DNA of 34,928 nucleotides from DAOTVS01 sp034436375 (GTDB lineage: Bacteria; Chloroflexota; Anaerolineae; SpSt-313). A model generated the notes under the pieces. That model had not been told where the DNA came from and made no database searches. It saw only the letters and a program-made list of their open reading frames with translations. How positions within the stretch are numbered: the first letter of the stretch is position 1; every line of letters begins with the position of its first letter. The stretch covers positions 1 to 34,928 of the forward strand of contig DAOTVS010000007.1 of the NCBI GenBank assembly GCA_034436375.1, in the 5' to 3' direction. Shown here piece after piece: positions 8,149 to 16,038 of the stretch. Position numbers and translations under genes: made by a program.

Positions 8149-8235
8149 CACCACAAAGACACCAAGACACGAAGAAACACAAAGGAGGAGCGTGAAATCC
8201 TTTGTGCCTCTTGGTGTCTTCGTGCCCTGGTGGTG
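8149..8235. repeat. Inverted repeat with 8-bp-period arms between hisI and hisE
   Basis: The arms, 8149-8186 and 8198-8235, are 38 bp each and are inverted copies with a few mismatches around an 11-nt centre. The left arm is built from units of the type CACNAAGA, giving an internal period of about 8 bp. The element lies within the his operon and would form a long hairpin in its transcript. It has no U-tract and no open reading frame of interest. Confidence 0.85.
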
Positions 8236-8279
8236 AGGCGGCCTTGCCCAATGATACTCCTTGCTCTCTGTGTCCCCGG

Positions 8280-8636
8280 TCAGCCCTGGCCCGCCTGCAG
8301 ATCAGCGAGTGTGCGGTAGAAGCAGCTCCGCTCGCCGGTGTGGCAGGCCGGGCCATCGGGGCGCACGCGGTAGAGCAGGGCGTCGGTGTCGCAATCGACG
8401 CGCACTTCGACAATGTGCATATAGTTGCCTGAGGTCTCGCCCTTGAGCCACAGCGAGTGGCGGCTGCGGCTCCAAAAGTGGGCCAGGCCCGTGTCCAGGG
8501 TTCTTTCTACAGCCTCACGGTTGGCGTAGGCCAACAGGAGCACCTGGCCGCTGATTGCATCCTGCACCACGACAGGCACCAGGCCGCGGGCGTCCCATTC
8601 CAGATGGTCGAGGGCCTCTTGCATCGGCTCACTCAT
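8280..8636 (-). CDS. hisI: Phosphoribosyl-AMP cyclohydrolase
   Basis: HisI opens the adenine ring of phosphoribosyl-AMP, the third step of histidine synthesis, in a zinc-dependent reaction. The 118-residue protein has LLLAYANREAVERTLDTG, AHFWSRSRHSLWLKGETSGN, then the acidic metal motif DCDTDALL (Asp81, Asp83, Asp85) and the cysteine signature GPACHTGERSCFYR (Cys98, Cys105), with Cys82 completing the known zinc set of the family. Length is normal for a single-domain HisI. Its ATG overlaps the hisF stop as ATGA, so the two are translationally coupled. Confidence 0.97.
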   Translation of the reverse strand: MSEPMQEALDHLEWDARGLVPVVVQDAISGQVLLLAYANREAVERTLDTGLAHFWSRSRHSLWLKGETSGNYMHIVEVRVDCDTDALLYRVRPDGPACHTGERSCFYRTLADLQAGQG

Positions 8637-9406
8637 TGCCGCACCGGAATTCCTTTCTCGGCCAGGTATGCCTTGACCTGGCCCACGGTCAACTGGCCAT
8701 AGTGGAAGAGACTGGCCACCAGGGCGGCATCGGCCCGGCCTGCGGTGAACACGTCGGCGAAATGCTCCAGCTTGCCTGCCCCGCCGGAAGCAATGACCGG
8801 GATGGAGACGGCGTCGGCCACGGCGCGGGTGAGCTCGATGTCATACCCTGCCTCGGTGCCATCGCAATCCATGCTGGTGAGGAGAATCTCGCCCGCACCC
8901 AACGCTTCCGCTTCGCGCGCCCAGGCTACCGCCTCCAGCCCGGTCGGCACCCGGCCCCCATCGATGAAGACTTCCCAGGTCTGCGCCTCGCCCTCCCGGC
9001 GCGGGCGACGGCGGGCATCGATGGCCACGACGATGCACTGGCTGCCGAAGCGTTGTGCACCCTGGGTGATCAGTTCGGGTGTGCGCACGGCTGGCGAGTT
9101 GAGCGAGACCTTGTCGGCGCCGGCCAGCAGGATGCCGTGGATATCCTCGAGGGTGCGCAGGCCCCCGCCCACCGTAAAGGGGATGAACACGCGGTCGGCC
9201 ACGCGCCGCACCATATCGCGCACGATCTCGCGCCGCTCGTGCGAGGCGGTAATATCGAGGAAGACCAGTTCGTCAGCGTGAGCGGCATCATAGGCGGCTG
9301 CCTGCTCCACAGGATCGCCAGCGTCGCGCAGCTCCAGGAAGCGGATGCCTTTGACCACGCGCCCGTCCTTGATATCCAGACAGGGAATGATGCGTTTGGC
9401 GAGCAT
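8633..9406 (-). CDS. hisF: Imidazole glycerol phosphate synthase, cyclase subunit
   Basis: HisF is the (beta/alpha)8 cyclase subunit that joins ammonia from HisH to the ribulosyl intermediate PRFAR, giving imidazole glycerol phosphate and AICAR. I start at MLAKRIIPCLDIKDGR, preceded by GGGAGG at a good distance; this gives 257 residues and places the two catalytic aspartates at Asp11 (CLDIKDG) and Asp130 (VAIDARR), exactly the known positions. Other signs are FTVGGGLRTLEDI, the phosphate loop IPVIASGGAGKLEHF and AALVASLFHYGQLTV. It is separated from hisA by 117 bp in which I see nothing definite. Confidence 0.98.
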   Translation of the reverse strand: MLAKRIIPCLDIKDGRVVKGIRFLELRDAGDPVEQAAAYDAAHADELVFLDITASHERREIVRDMVRRVADRVFIPFTVGGGLRTLEDIHGILLAGADKVSLNSPAVRTPELITQGAQRFGSQCIVVAIDARRRPRREGEAQTWEVFIDGGRVPTGLEAVAWAREAEALGAGEILLTSMDCDGTEAGYDIELTRAVADAVSIPVIASGGAGKLEHFADVFTAGRADAALVASLFHYGQLTVGQVKAYLAEKGIPVRQ

Positions 9407-9523
9407 ACAGATAACCTCCCGAGTAGCCACGATTCGGCGCCGGCTGACACGGACTACCGGCCAGCGATCCCGGCGGCAGCCGGCCTACATGCTCCGCCGC
9501 TGCCCGGCCTGAGCCAGGATACC

Positions 9524-10270
9524 CTATGTATTCTGCTGACGCAAGACGGCCAGGGCGGCCGGCAGGTCGATGGCGCCGGTATAGAGCGCCTGGCCGATGA
9601 TGGCGCCCTCGATGCCCTCCGCTTCCAGGGCAGCCAGGGCCTGCACATCCTCCAGCCGGCTGATGCCGCCCGAGGCGATGACCCGCAGCCCTGTCTCGCG
9701 GGCCAGGGCCGCCGTGGCGGTGATATTGGGGCCCGAAAGCATGCCGTCGCGGGCGATATCGGTATAGACAGCCCGTTCGATGCCCAACCGGTGCAGGGCT
9801 TGCCCCAGGGTCGTGGCATCGACGGTGGTGCGCTCCTGCCAGCCACGGATGGCGACCTGCCCCGCGTGAGCGTCGATTCCCGCCACGATGCGCGGAGCGC
9901 CAAAGCGGGCCAGGGCTGTTTCCACCAGCGCCGGGTCACGCACGGCGGCAGTGCCCAGGATGATACGCGTTGCTCCCATATCCAGCACGCGGGCGATGGC
10001 ATCGATCGTACGCAGGCCGCCACCGAACTGCACCGGCACGGCGACGGCGGCCAGGATGCGCTCCAAGGCTTGCAGGTTACGGGCGCTGGCATCGGCCTCC
10101 TCCAGAGCGCCGTCGAGGTTGACCAGGTGCAGCCAGGCCGCGCCCAGCCCGGCCCAATGTTGGGCCATAGCGACCGGGTCCTCGCTGTAGACGGTCTGGG
10201 CCTGCGGGTCGCCCTGGCGCAGCCGCACACAACGGCCGGCGCGTAGATCGATGGCGGGGTAGATGATCAC
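9524..10270 (-). CDS. hisA: ProFAR isomerase
   Basis: HisA converts ProFAR to PRFAR by an Amadori rearrangement, the fourth step of the pathway. It is a 248-residue (beta/alpha)8 barrel with MIIYPAIDLRAGRCVRL (catalytic Asp8), VQFGGGLRTIDAI, IVAGIDAHAGQVAIRGWQE (second acid Asp133), YTDIARDGMLSGPN and RVIASGGISRLEDVQAL. The W-x-E after GQVAIRG is typical of HisA as opposed to HisF. The start is a GTG that overlaps the hisH stop (GTGA), so coupling with hisH is likely. No fusion or truncation is seen. Confidence 0.97.
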   Translation of the reverse strand: MIIYPAIDLRAGRCVRLRQGDPQAQTVYSEDPVAMAQHWAGLGAAWLHLVNLDGALEEADASARNLQALERILAAVAVPVQFGGGLRTIDAIARVLDMGATRIILGTAAVRDPALVETALARFGAPRIVAGIDAHAGQVAIRGWQERTTVDATTLGQALHRLGIERAVYTDIARDGMLSGPNITATAALARETGLRVIASGGISRLEDVQALAALEAEGIEGAIIGQALYTGAIDLPAALAVLRQQNT

Positions 10271-10881
10271 AGAGCGTTCTCCACCAGCGCGCTGAAATTG
10301 CGCAATATCGCCAGCCCGACCTCCTGGCTCTTTTCCGGGTGGAACTGGACGCCAAAGAGCTGTCCACGCCCGACGACCGAGGCGTAGGGCCCGCCATAGT
10401 CGGTGACAGCAAGGACGTCGCTGTCATCCGCCGGGTCGACATAGTATGAATGCACAAAGTAGGCAAAGCTATCCTGCGGCATGCCGGCCAGCAGCGGGTT
10501 TGCGCGGATGCAGTGCACCTGGTTCCAGCCGATGTGCGGCACCTTCAGGTCGCCGCGGAAGCGCCGCACGCGGCCCGGCAGCAGCCCCAGGCCAGGGAAG
10601 CGCCCCATCTCTTCGCTCTCCTCAAAGAGGAGTTGCAGGCCCACGCAGATGCCGAGGAGCGGCACGCCGGCGGCCACGAGGTCCTTGACCACAGGCACAA
10701 AGCCATGCTTTTCCAATTGGCTCATGCAATCGCCAAAGGCGCCGACGCCGGGCAACACCACGCCCCGGGCTGCCCGGATTTGCGCGATATCCCCCGTCAG
10801 GCGCACGTTGGCGCCCACGTGCTGAAGGGCCTTTTCCACACTGCGCAGGTTGCCGATGCCGTAATCGATAATGGCGATCAT
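10267..10881 (-). CDS. hisH: Imidazole glycerol phosphate synthase, glutaminase subunit
   Basis: HisH hydrolyses glutamine and channels ammonia into HisF, with which it forms a heterodimer. I start at MIAIIDYGIGNLRSV because this is the invariant N-terminus of the family, giving 204 residues. The class I glutamine amidotransferase triad is visible as Cys79 (LLGICVGLQLLFE), His181 and Glu183 (FGVQFHPEKS). PGVGAFGDCM supplies the oxyanion-side loop. The start follows the hisB stop after one base, and the stop overlaps the GTG of hisA. Confidence 0.97.
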   Translation of the reverse strand: MIAIIDYGIGNLRSVEKALQHVGANVRLTGDIAQIRAARGVVLPGVGAFGDCMSQLEKHGFVPVVKDLVAAGVPLLGICVGLQLLFEESEEMGRFPGLGLLPGRVRRFRGDLKVPHIGWNQVHCIRANPLLAGMPQDSFAYFVHSYYVDPADDSDVLAVTDYGGPYASVVGRGQLFGVQFHPEKSQEVGLAILRNFSALVENAL

Positions 10882-10882
10882 A

Positions 10883-11470
10883 TCAAAGCAACCCCTTGCT
10901 CGATGGGATACCGTTGCGCCGCGGGTCGGGTGCGGCCGCCTGGGCCAGCGCCCGGCCCAGCGCCTTGAAAGTGGCCTCGAGGCAGTGGTGGGCATTGTGG
11001 CCGCTCAGCAGGTGCACGTGCAGGGTCACCTGGGCATGGGTCGCAAAGGCGCGCAGGAACTCTTCGATCAGCTGGCCATCAAAGCGGCCGATGAGGGGCT
11101 GATCCAGTGGCATGTCGTAGGCCAGGAAGGGCCGCCCGGAAAGATCCAACGCGACCTGGACCAGTGCCTCATCCATCGGGATCAGGGCTGTGCCAAAGCG
11201 GGTAATGCCAAAACCGCGGCCCAACGCCTGGCGCAGCGCCTGCCCCAGGACAATGCCCACGTCCTCTACCGTGTGGTGATCGTCGATCTCCAGATCGCCC
11301 TGCGCCAGCACCGTCAGGTTAAGCAGCCCGTGCACGGCGACCTGAGCCAGCATGTGATCGAGAAAGGGCACACCCGTCTGAGATGTGACCTCGCCGGCGC
11401 CGTCGAGGTCGATCTTGACCGTAATTTCGGTCTCGCGGGTCTTGCGGGTGACCTCAGCCAGTCGTTCCAT
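10883..11470 (-). CDS. hisB: Imidazoleglycerol-phosphate dehydratase
   Basis: This enzyme dehydrates imidazole glycerol phosphate to imidazole acetol phosphate with manganese. The 195-residue protein has the single IGPD domain with no phosphatase fusion: TGVPFLDHMLAQVAVHG, DLEIDDHHTVEDVGIVLGQA and LSGHNAHHCLEATFKALGRAL, which hold the His and Glu metal ligands in the expected order. Since HisB here lacks the HAD phosphatase domain of the E. coli protein, histidinol-phosphate phosphatase must be encoded elsewhere. The start lies 17 bp inside the end of hisC. Confidence 0.97.
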   Translation of the reverse strand: MERLAEVTRKTRETEITVKIDLDGAGEVTSQTGVPFLDHMLAQVAVHGLLNLTVLAQGDLEIDDHHTVEDVGIVLGQALRQALGRGFGITRFGTALIPMDEALVQVALDLSGRPFLAYDMPLDQPLIGRFDGQLIEEFLRAFATHAQVTLHVHLLSGHNAHHCLEATFKALGRALAQAAAPDPRRNGIPSSKGLL

Positions 11471-12569
11471 GTTCCTGCTCCCCGATTTCTGCCAGCGCCG
11501 CGAGCAAAGCGTCTGTCTGCTCGGGCGTGCCGGCGCTCACGCGGATACAATCCGCAAGGCTCGGTTGCTCGAAATAACGCACCAAGATGCCGCGCTCGCG
11601 CAGGGCACTCATCAGCTGGCGTGCGGGCAGCCCCTGTACCCGACAGAGCACGAAATTAGACCGGCTGGGGAAGGGGCGCAAGAAGGGGAAGCGGGCCAAC
11701 TCGCGCTCCAGCCGCTCCCGCTCGTGCACCAGCCGGCGCACGTTGTGCAGCAAGTACTCGTGGTCCTCGACCGAGGCGATGGCGGCCGCGGCGGCTGCGG
11801 CGTTGAGGTTGTAGGGCTGCTTGATCTTCCACAGGTGCGGCATCAGCGCGGCGGGGAAGACGCCATAGCCCACGCGCAGGCCCGCCAAGCCGGCCCATTT
11901 GCTAAAGGTGCGCAGGACGATCAGGTTCGTGTGGGCCGCCACCTGGGGGATCAAGCTGGGCTCGCCACTGAACTCGACATAAGCCTCATCGAGCACCACC
12001 AGGATGGGCAGCCGTAGCAGGCGCTCGATCACTCCTGGCGGGGTCAGCGAACCATCGGGGTTGTTGGGTGATGTGACGAAGAGGACCTTGGCGCGCTCAT
12101 CCCGGGCGGCCGCCTCGATGGCTGGCAGGTCCAGAGAGAAATCGGCCCGCCGGGGCACCTGGCGTACCTGCGCAGAGCAGACGGCGCTGCAAAAGCGGTA
12201 CATGCCGAATGTGGGGGGGCAGTCCAGCACCACATCGCCGGGCTCTATCACCAAGCGCAGCACCAGGTCGATCAATTCATCGGAGCCCGCTCCAGCCAAT
12301 ATCTGCTCCACATCGGCCCCGAGCCAGCGCGCCAGGGCCAGCCGCAGCGGGCGCTGGGTGGGGTCGGGGTAGATATGGGCATTGAGCAGCGCAGCGAGGG
12401 CCTGCTGCACTCGGGGCGAGGGGCCGTAGGGATTCTCGTTGGCGTCGAGCTTGATCAGACGCTCCATCGGGATGCCCAGCCGCGCCGCCCAGATCTCCGG
12501 CGGCTCGACCGGTGCATAGGGGGCCATCGCCTCGATGTGCGGGCGGATGGGGGGCTGGAAATCAGTCAT
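11454..12569 (-). CDS. hisC: Histidinol-phosphate aminotransferase
   Basis: HisC transfers the amino group of glutamate to imidazole acetol phosphate using pyridoxal phosphate. I start at MTDFQPPIRPHIEAM, giving 371 residues and an 8-bp overlap with hisD. Fold type I signatures are KLDANENPYGPSP, GAGSDELIDL, TSPNNPDG (Asn170), VVLDEAYVEF (Asp194 and Tyr197) and RTFSKWAGLAGLRVGY with the Schiff-base Lys224 and phosphate-binding Arg232. The C-terminal SRSNFVLCRV is also typical. It overlaps hisB by 17 bp at its 3' end. Confidence 0.97.
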   Translation of the reverse strand: MTDFQPPIRPHIEAMAPYAPVEPPEIWAARLGIPMERLIKLDANENPYGPSPRVQQALAALLNAHIYPDPTQRPLRLALARWLGADVEQILAGAGSDELIDLVLRLVIEPGDVVLDCPPTFGMYRFCSAVCSAQVRQVPRRADFSLDLPAIEAAARDERAKVLFVTSPNNPDGSLTPPGVIERLLRLPILVVLDEAYVEFSGEPSLIPQVAAHTNLIVLRTFSKWAGLAGLRVGYGVFPAALMPHLWKIKQPYNLNAAAAAAAIASVEDHEYLLHNVRRLVHERERLERELARFPFLRPFPSRSNFVLCRVQGLPARQLMSALRERGILVRYFEQPSLADCIRVSAGTPEQTDALLAALAEIGEQEHGTTG

Positions 12570-13905
12570 GGCGGACCTCCCGGGCACGCGCGGCTGCAGC
12601 ATGGGCGGCCAGCCCCTCGAACTGCGCCAACTGGGCGGCCGCAGCGGCCAGGCGCTGCGCCTCAGCGGGCTCAAGGGCAATGAGGCTGGTGATCTTGACG
12701 AAATCGGCCACGTTCAGTGGCGAGGCAAAGCGCGCTGTGCCGCCGGTGGGCATGATGTGGCTGGGCCCGGCGACGTAATCGCCCAGCACCTCGCAGGAAC
12801 CCTCGCCGACGAAAATACCCCCAGCGTTTCGCACCCGCCCCACCCAGGTCCAGGGATCGGCCACGGAGAGACAGAGGTGCTCAGGGGCGTACGCGTTGGC
12901 CAGTTCCAGCGCCTCGGCCAGGGACCCGGTGACGACAGCGCCGCCATAGTGGGCCAACGATTGGGCGGCCGTCTCAGGGTGCGGCAGGCGAGCCAATTGC
13001 GCGGCCACCTGCTCCGCCGCCCGCTCAGCCAGGGCGCGCGCAGGGGTCAACAAAATGGCGGTGGCGATCACATCGTGCTCGGCCTGGGCCAGCAGATCAG
13101 CGGCCACCAGCTCCGGACGCGCCGTTTCATCGGCGATGACGATAGTCTCGGTGGGGCCGGGGAGGCCGTCGATGCCGACGAGGCCCATGAGCTGGCGCTT
13201 GGCCAGGGTCACAAAGAGGTTCCCCGGGCCGCAGATTTTGTCCACGGCGGCCACGCTCTCTGTGCCATAGGCGAGGGCGGCGATGGCCTGGGCGCCGCCG
13301 ATGCGGTAGACCCGGTCCACCCTAGCTAGGTGGGCGGCGGCCAGGATCCCCCGATCGGGCAGGCCCGTGTCGCGCTGGGGCGGTGTAGCCACCACCAGCG
13401 TCTGTACGCCCGCCACACGCGCCGGAATGGCTGCCATGAGGAGCGAAGAGGGCAGCGGCGCCCGGCCGGCTGGCACGTAGAGGCCGACCCGCTCGATGGG
13501 CCGCACCAGTTGTCCCAGAGAGCCTGTGGGCTGCACATCGAGCCAGGAGTGCAGGGGCTGGCGGCGGTGGAAAGCCTCGATTCGCTGTGCCGATTCCTCC
13601 ATGGCGGCCCGCAGGTCCGCAGGCAACGACCGGTAAGCGGCCTCGAGCTCGCTGGGCTCGATGGCCAGCGTGGAGAGGTCCTGACCGTCGATGCGCGCGG
13701 TCCACTCGCGCAAGGCGGCGTCGCCGCGCTCACGGACGTCGGCGAGGATGCGCGACACAGCCTCGGCAGGGCCTACGCCGGCGCCGAAAATCCGCTCTAT
13801 GCTCTGGCGCATGCTCGCCGGCAGCCCGGTCGCCTCCAGCGGCCGTCGGCGGAGCAGCGTGCGCTGGGCTTCGGTGGTGGTATAGATCTTGAGGGGTGAG
13901 TCCAT
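12562..13905 (-). CDS. hisD: Histidinol dehydrogenase
   Basis: HisD carries out the last two oxidations, histidinol to histidine, with NAD and zinc. I start at MDSPLKIYTTTEAQ after GGAGCGAGGAC, giving 447 residues against a usual 430-440. Visible landmarks are VGLYVPAGRAPLPSSLLM, YRIGGAQAIAALAYGTESV, KICGPGNLFVTLAKRQL, DLLAQAEHDVIATAILLT (zinc ligands Gln and His), the catalytic NAYAPEHLCL and GPSHIMPTGGTARF with a further zinc histidine. Upstream, instead of the usual tight coupling to hisG, there is a 150-bp gap filled by an inverted repeat. Confidence 0.97.
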   Translation of the reverse strand: MDSPLKIYTTTEAQRTLLRRRPLEATGLPASMRQSIERIFGAGVGPAEAVSRILADVRERGDAALREWTARIDGQDLSTLAIEPSELEAAYRSLPADLRAAMEESAQRIEAFHRRQPLHSWLDVQPTGSLGQLVRPIERVGLYVPAGRAPLPSSLLMAAIPARVAGVQTLVVATPPQRDTGLPDRGILAAAHLARVDRVYRIGGAQAIAALAYGTESVAAVDKICGPGNLFVTLAKRQLMGLVGIDGLPGPTETIVIADETARPELVAADLLAQAEHDVIATAILLTPARALAERAAEQVAAQLARLPHPETAAQSLAHYGGAVVTGSLAEALELANAYAPEHLCLSVADPWTWVGRVRNAGGIFVGEGSCEVLGDYVAGPSHIMPTGGTARFASPLNVADFVKITSLIALEPAEAQRLAAAAAQLAQFEGLAAHAAAARAREVRHD

Positions 13906-13920
13906 GTCCTCGCTCCAAGA

Positions 13921-14068
13921 GCGTAATCCGTAATACGTAATCCGTAAGGCCGCCATGCCCCATGCTCGCTCCCTTGCGTGGGCTCTGCCGGAGCGAACAG
14001 CACGAAAAGCAGAACTCATTTCGCCGTGGCAACCTTACGTATTACGCATTACGGATTACGCTTTACGC
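13921..14068. repeat. Inverted repeat with 7-bp-period arms between hisG and hisD
   Basis: The left arm (13921-13949) is four tandem heptads of the type CGTAATN; the right arm (14033-14068) is five such heptads in inverted orientation. They flank 83 bp with no clear coding content, within which TCGCTCC and GGAGCGA can form a smaller inner stem. The right arm reaches into hisG and supplies its last five codons (Met-Arg-Lys-Ala-stop and part of the Gln codon context). The element lies within the his operon. Confidence 0.85.
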
Positions 14069-14685
14069 ATCTGCTCTATCATCGCGTTTATACGCGCCAA
14101 ATGCAGCTTGTGGCTGGCCCGGTTCACGACGAGGCAGGCCTGAGAGAGCAAGATGGTCTCAATCTCGACGAGGCCGTTGGCGGCCAGGGTGCGGCCGCTA
14201 TCGACCACATCCACAATCAGATCGGCCAGGCCCGCCTGCGGCGCCAGCTCCACCGAGCCGGCCAGGGTGACAATCTCAATAGAGAGGCCGCGGTCGAGAA
14301 AGTACTGGCGAGCCAGGCGGGGGTATTTGCTGGCCACGCGCAAGATTGGCCGGCGCGCCCAGTCGGTGGCGCGCAACGCGGGCGGGCCTGCGACCACGAG
14401 GCGGCAGCCGCCAAAGCCCAGACGGAGCGGCTCGTAGAGGTCGCGCTCGAACTCGCGCAGCACGTCCTGCCCCACAATGCCGAGGTCTGCGGCGCCGTAC
14501 TCCACATAGGTGGGCACGTCTATTGGCTTGACCAGCACAAAACGGAACCCTGCCTCGGGCTCTTCATGGATCAGCCGCCGCCCCTCGGCCAGCGCCTGCA
14601 CGCTCCGGCAGCCGAGGGCCGCAAAGAGCTCCGCGGCCGGCCTGAAGAGCCTGCCTTTGGGCATGGCTACACACAGCATGCTCAC
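14056..14685 (-). CDS. hisG: ATP phosphoribosyltransferase, short form, catalytic subunit
   Basis: HisG couples ATP with PRPP, the first and committed step of histidine synthesis. At 209 residues it is the short form, without the C-terminal ACT-like regulatory domain, and so needs HisZ, which is encoded directly upstream. Motifs are AMPKGRLFRPAAELFAALG, GAADLGIVGQDVL, RVASKYPRLARQYF and the PRPP loop LADLIVDVVDSGRTLAANGL. The start is GTG at 14685 overlapping the hisZ stop (GTGA); an ATG two codons later is possible. The last codons (MRKA and TAA) are contributed by the arm of a palindromic repeat, so the C-terminus may have been changed by repeat insertion. Confidence 0.96.
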   Translation of the reverse strand: MSMLCVAMPKGRLFRPAAELFAALGCRSVQALAEGRRLIHEEPEAGFRFVLVKPIDVPTYVEYGAADLGIVGQDVLREFERDLYEPLRLGFGGCRLVVAGPPALRATDWARRPILRVASKYPRLARQYFLDRGLSIEIVTLAGSVELAPQAGLADLIVDVVDSGRTLAANGLVEIETILLSQACLVVNRASHKLHLARINAMIEQMRKA

Positions 14686-15938
14686 GCCGGCCTCCCAGGC
14701 AGGTCGCTCCAGGCCAGCCAGCTTTCGCCCTGGGGGCTCACCAGGCGCACACGCTCGGACGTGGCCTCCAGCGCCAGGTTAGGGATGCCGCGCTGTGTGG
14801 CCAGTGCCCGCAGGTCACCCTCACTGCGTTCCAAGACATCGGCCTCCACTCGCCAGCCGCGCTGGCGTAATGCCTCGATCTGCGCGCTCCGCTCGCGGGC
14901 CACGGCGGTTGCCGCCAGCAGGTCGGGGCGGGTCAAGTTGCGCCGGCCATTGCCGTTGAGGGCGAGCAGAATGCGCTCGGTGCTGAGGGCTACGCCCACA
15001 GCCGGGCGCGCTTGACCGAAGCGGCCGATCAGCTCATCATAGCGCCCGCCCGAGGCGATGGGAAAGCCCAGGCCCGGGCAAAAGCCCTCAAAGGCAATGC
15101 CGGTGTAATAATCCATGCCGCGCGTTTCGCCCAGGTCGAAGATCACATGGCCCAGCATACCACGAAGCTCCAGCAGACCCCGGACAGCCTGCAGGCGTTC
15201 TATGGCTGCGTGGGCGCTGGGATGGCGGCTGAGGGCGGCGGCTGCCTCCAGGACCTCGGGGCCGCCGCACAGGGTGGGCAGGCTCTGCAAGGCATCGGCG
15301 ATGGGGCCGCTGAGCCCCGCGCGGCCGACAGCCTCGGCAAGCCCCTCTGCATCCTTGCGGTTGAGCGCGGCGCGTACATCGTCGACCAGGGTGGGGGCCA
15401 GGCGCGCTTCTGCTATCAGGGCGCGGAATAGCCCCAGGTGGCCCACGTTGAGCTGGAACTCGGGCAAGCCGGCGCCGCGCAGGGCCTCGATGGTCAGGGC
15501 CAGCACTTCGGCATCGGCGTCGGCCGTGGATGCGCCGATCAGCTCTACACCAGCCTGGCGAAACTCACGCTCGCGGCCGGCCTGCGGCTCGTTAAAGCGA
15601 AAGACGCTGGCCACGTAATAAAAGCGCAGCGGCAACGGTAGATCGAACAGCTTGGTGCCGACAATGCGCGCAACCTGCGTCGTCAGGTCCGGGCGCAGGG
15701 CCAGGATATTGCCCTCCCGGTCCAGCACGCGGAAGACTTGCTCCTCCATCTCCATCCCCGAACCTGTCAGGAGCACGTCATAATGCTCGTAGGTTGGGGG
15801 AATAACACGAACATAGGCCCAGGTTTCGAAAAGCCTGCGCCACGTGTCTTCAAGGGAGGAAAGCCGCGCTGCTTCTTCTAGAAAGAGGTCACGCACACCG
15901 TACGGCAGGGCGCCGAGAAAGGGGCGGTGAGCTGTCAT
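14682..15938 (-). CDS. hisZ: ATP phosphoribosyltransferase regulatory subunit
   Basis: HisZ is a paralogue of histidyl-tRNA synthetase that lacks tRNA charging and forms the hetero-octamer with short HisG, giving it feedback inhibition by histidine. The 418-residue protein has the class II synthetase-like core: LPYGVRDLFLEEAARLSSL, PPTYEHYDVLLTG, LRPDLTTQVARIVGT, YYVASVFRFNEPQAGRERE followed by FRQAGVELIG, and RGMDYYTGIAFEGF with ASGGRYDELIGRFG. A full anticodon-binding domain is not obvious, though residues about 330-400 may be a remnant. Adjacency to short hisG supports HisZ rather than HisS. It is the first gene of the operon, 54 bp after the -10 box, with GAGAGGAGCAAGGC before the ATG. 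Confidence 0.94.
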   Translation of the reverse strand: MTAHRPFLGALPYGVRDLFLEEAARLSSLEDTWRRLFETWAYVRVIPPTYEHYDVLLTGSGMEMEEQVFRVLDREGNILALRPDLTTQVARIVGTKLFDLPLPLRFYYVASVFRFNEPQAGREREFRQAGVELIGASTADADAEVLALTIEALRGAGLPEFQLNVGHLGLFRALIAEARLAPTLVDDVRAALNRKDAEGLAEAVGRAGLSGPIADALQSLPTLCGGPEVLEAAAALSRHPSAHAAIERLQAVRGLLELRGMLGHVIFDLGETRGMDYYTGIAFEGFCPGLGFPIASGGRYDELIGRFGQARPAVGVALSTERILLALNGNGRRNLTRPDLLAATAVARERSAQIEALRQRGWRVEADVLERSEGDLRALATQRGIPNLALEATSERVRLVSPQGESWLAWSDLPGRPA

Positions 15939-15991
15939 GCCTTGCTCCTCTCACCACAGGGGCACCACTGCCTCCGCGGGGGTTGGCAAAG

Positions 15992-16020
15992 ATGATACAT
16001 GGCCCGGCGGGATTTGTCAA
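15992..16020 (-). promoter_or_regulatory. Sigma-70-type promoter of the his operon
   Basis: On the minus strand the site reads TTGACA, a 17-bp spacer and TATCAT: a perfect -35, optimal spacing and 5 of 6 matches at -10. It would start transcription near 15985, leaving a leader of only about 45 nt, too short for a classical his leader-peptide attenuator; no run of His codons is seen. A long palindrome (16039-16104) lies just upstream. Confidence 0.85.
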
Positions 16021-16038
16021 AGGAATGGGGGCGGCGCG

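Noticed and set aside
9407..9523. Possible hidden gene or regulatory RNA between hisA and hisF
   Set aside because: The 117-bp gap is GC-rich with only short imperfect self-complementary runs (GCCGGC words); no convincing stem, promoter or frame was found apart from the hisF ribosome site.
8555..10246. 563-codon plus-strand frame across hisF and hisA
   Set aside because: It runs antisense to two unmistakable his genes, has no recognisable domain, and has low-complexity composition typical of reverse frames of GC-rich genes.
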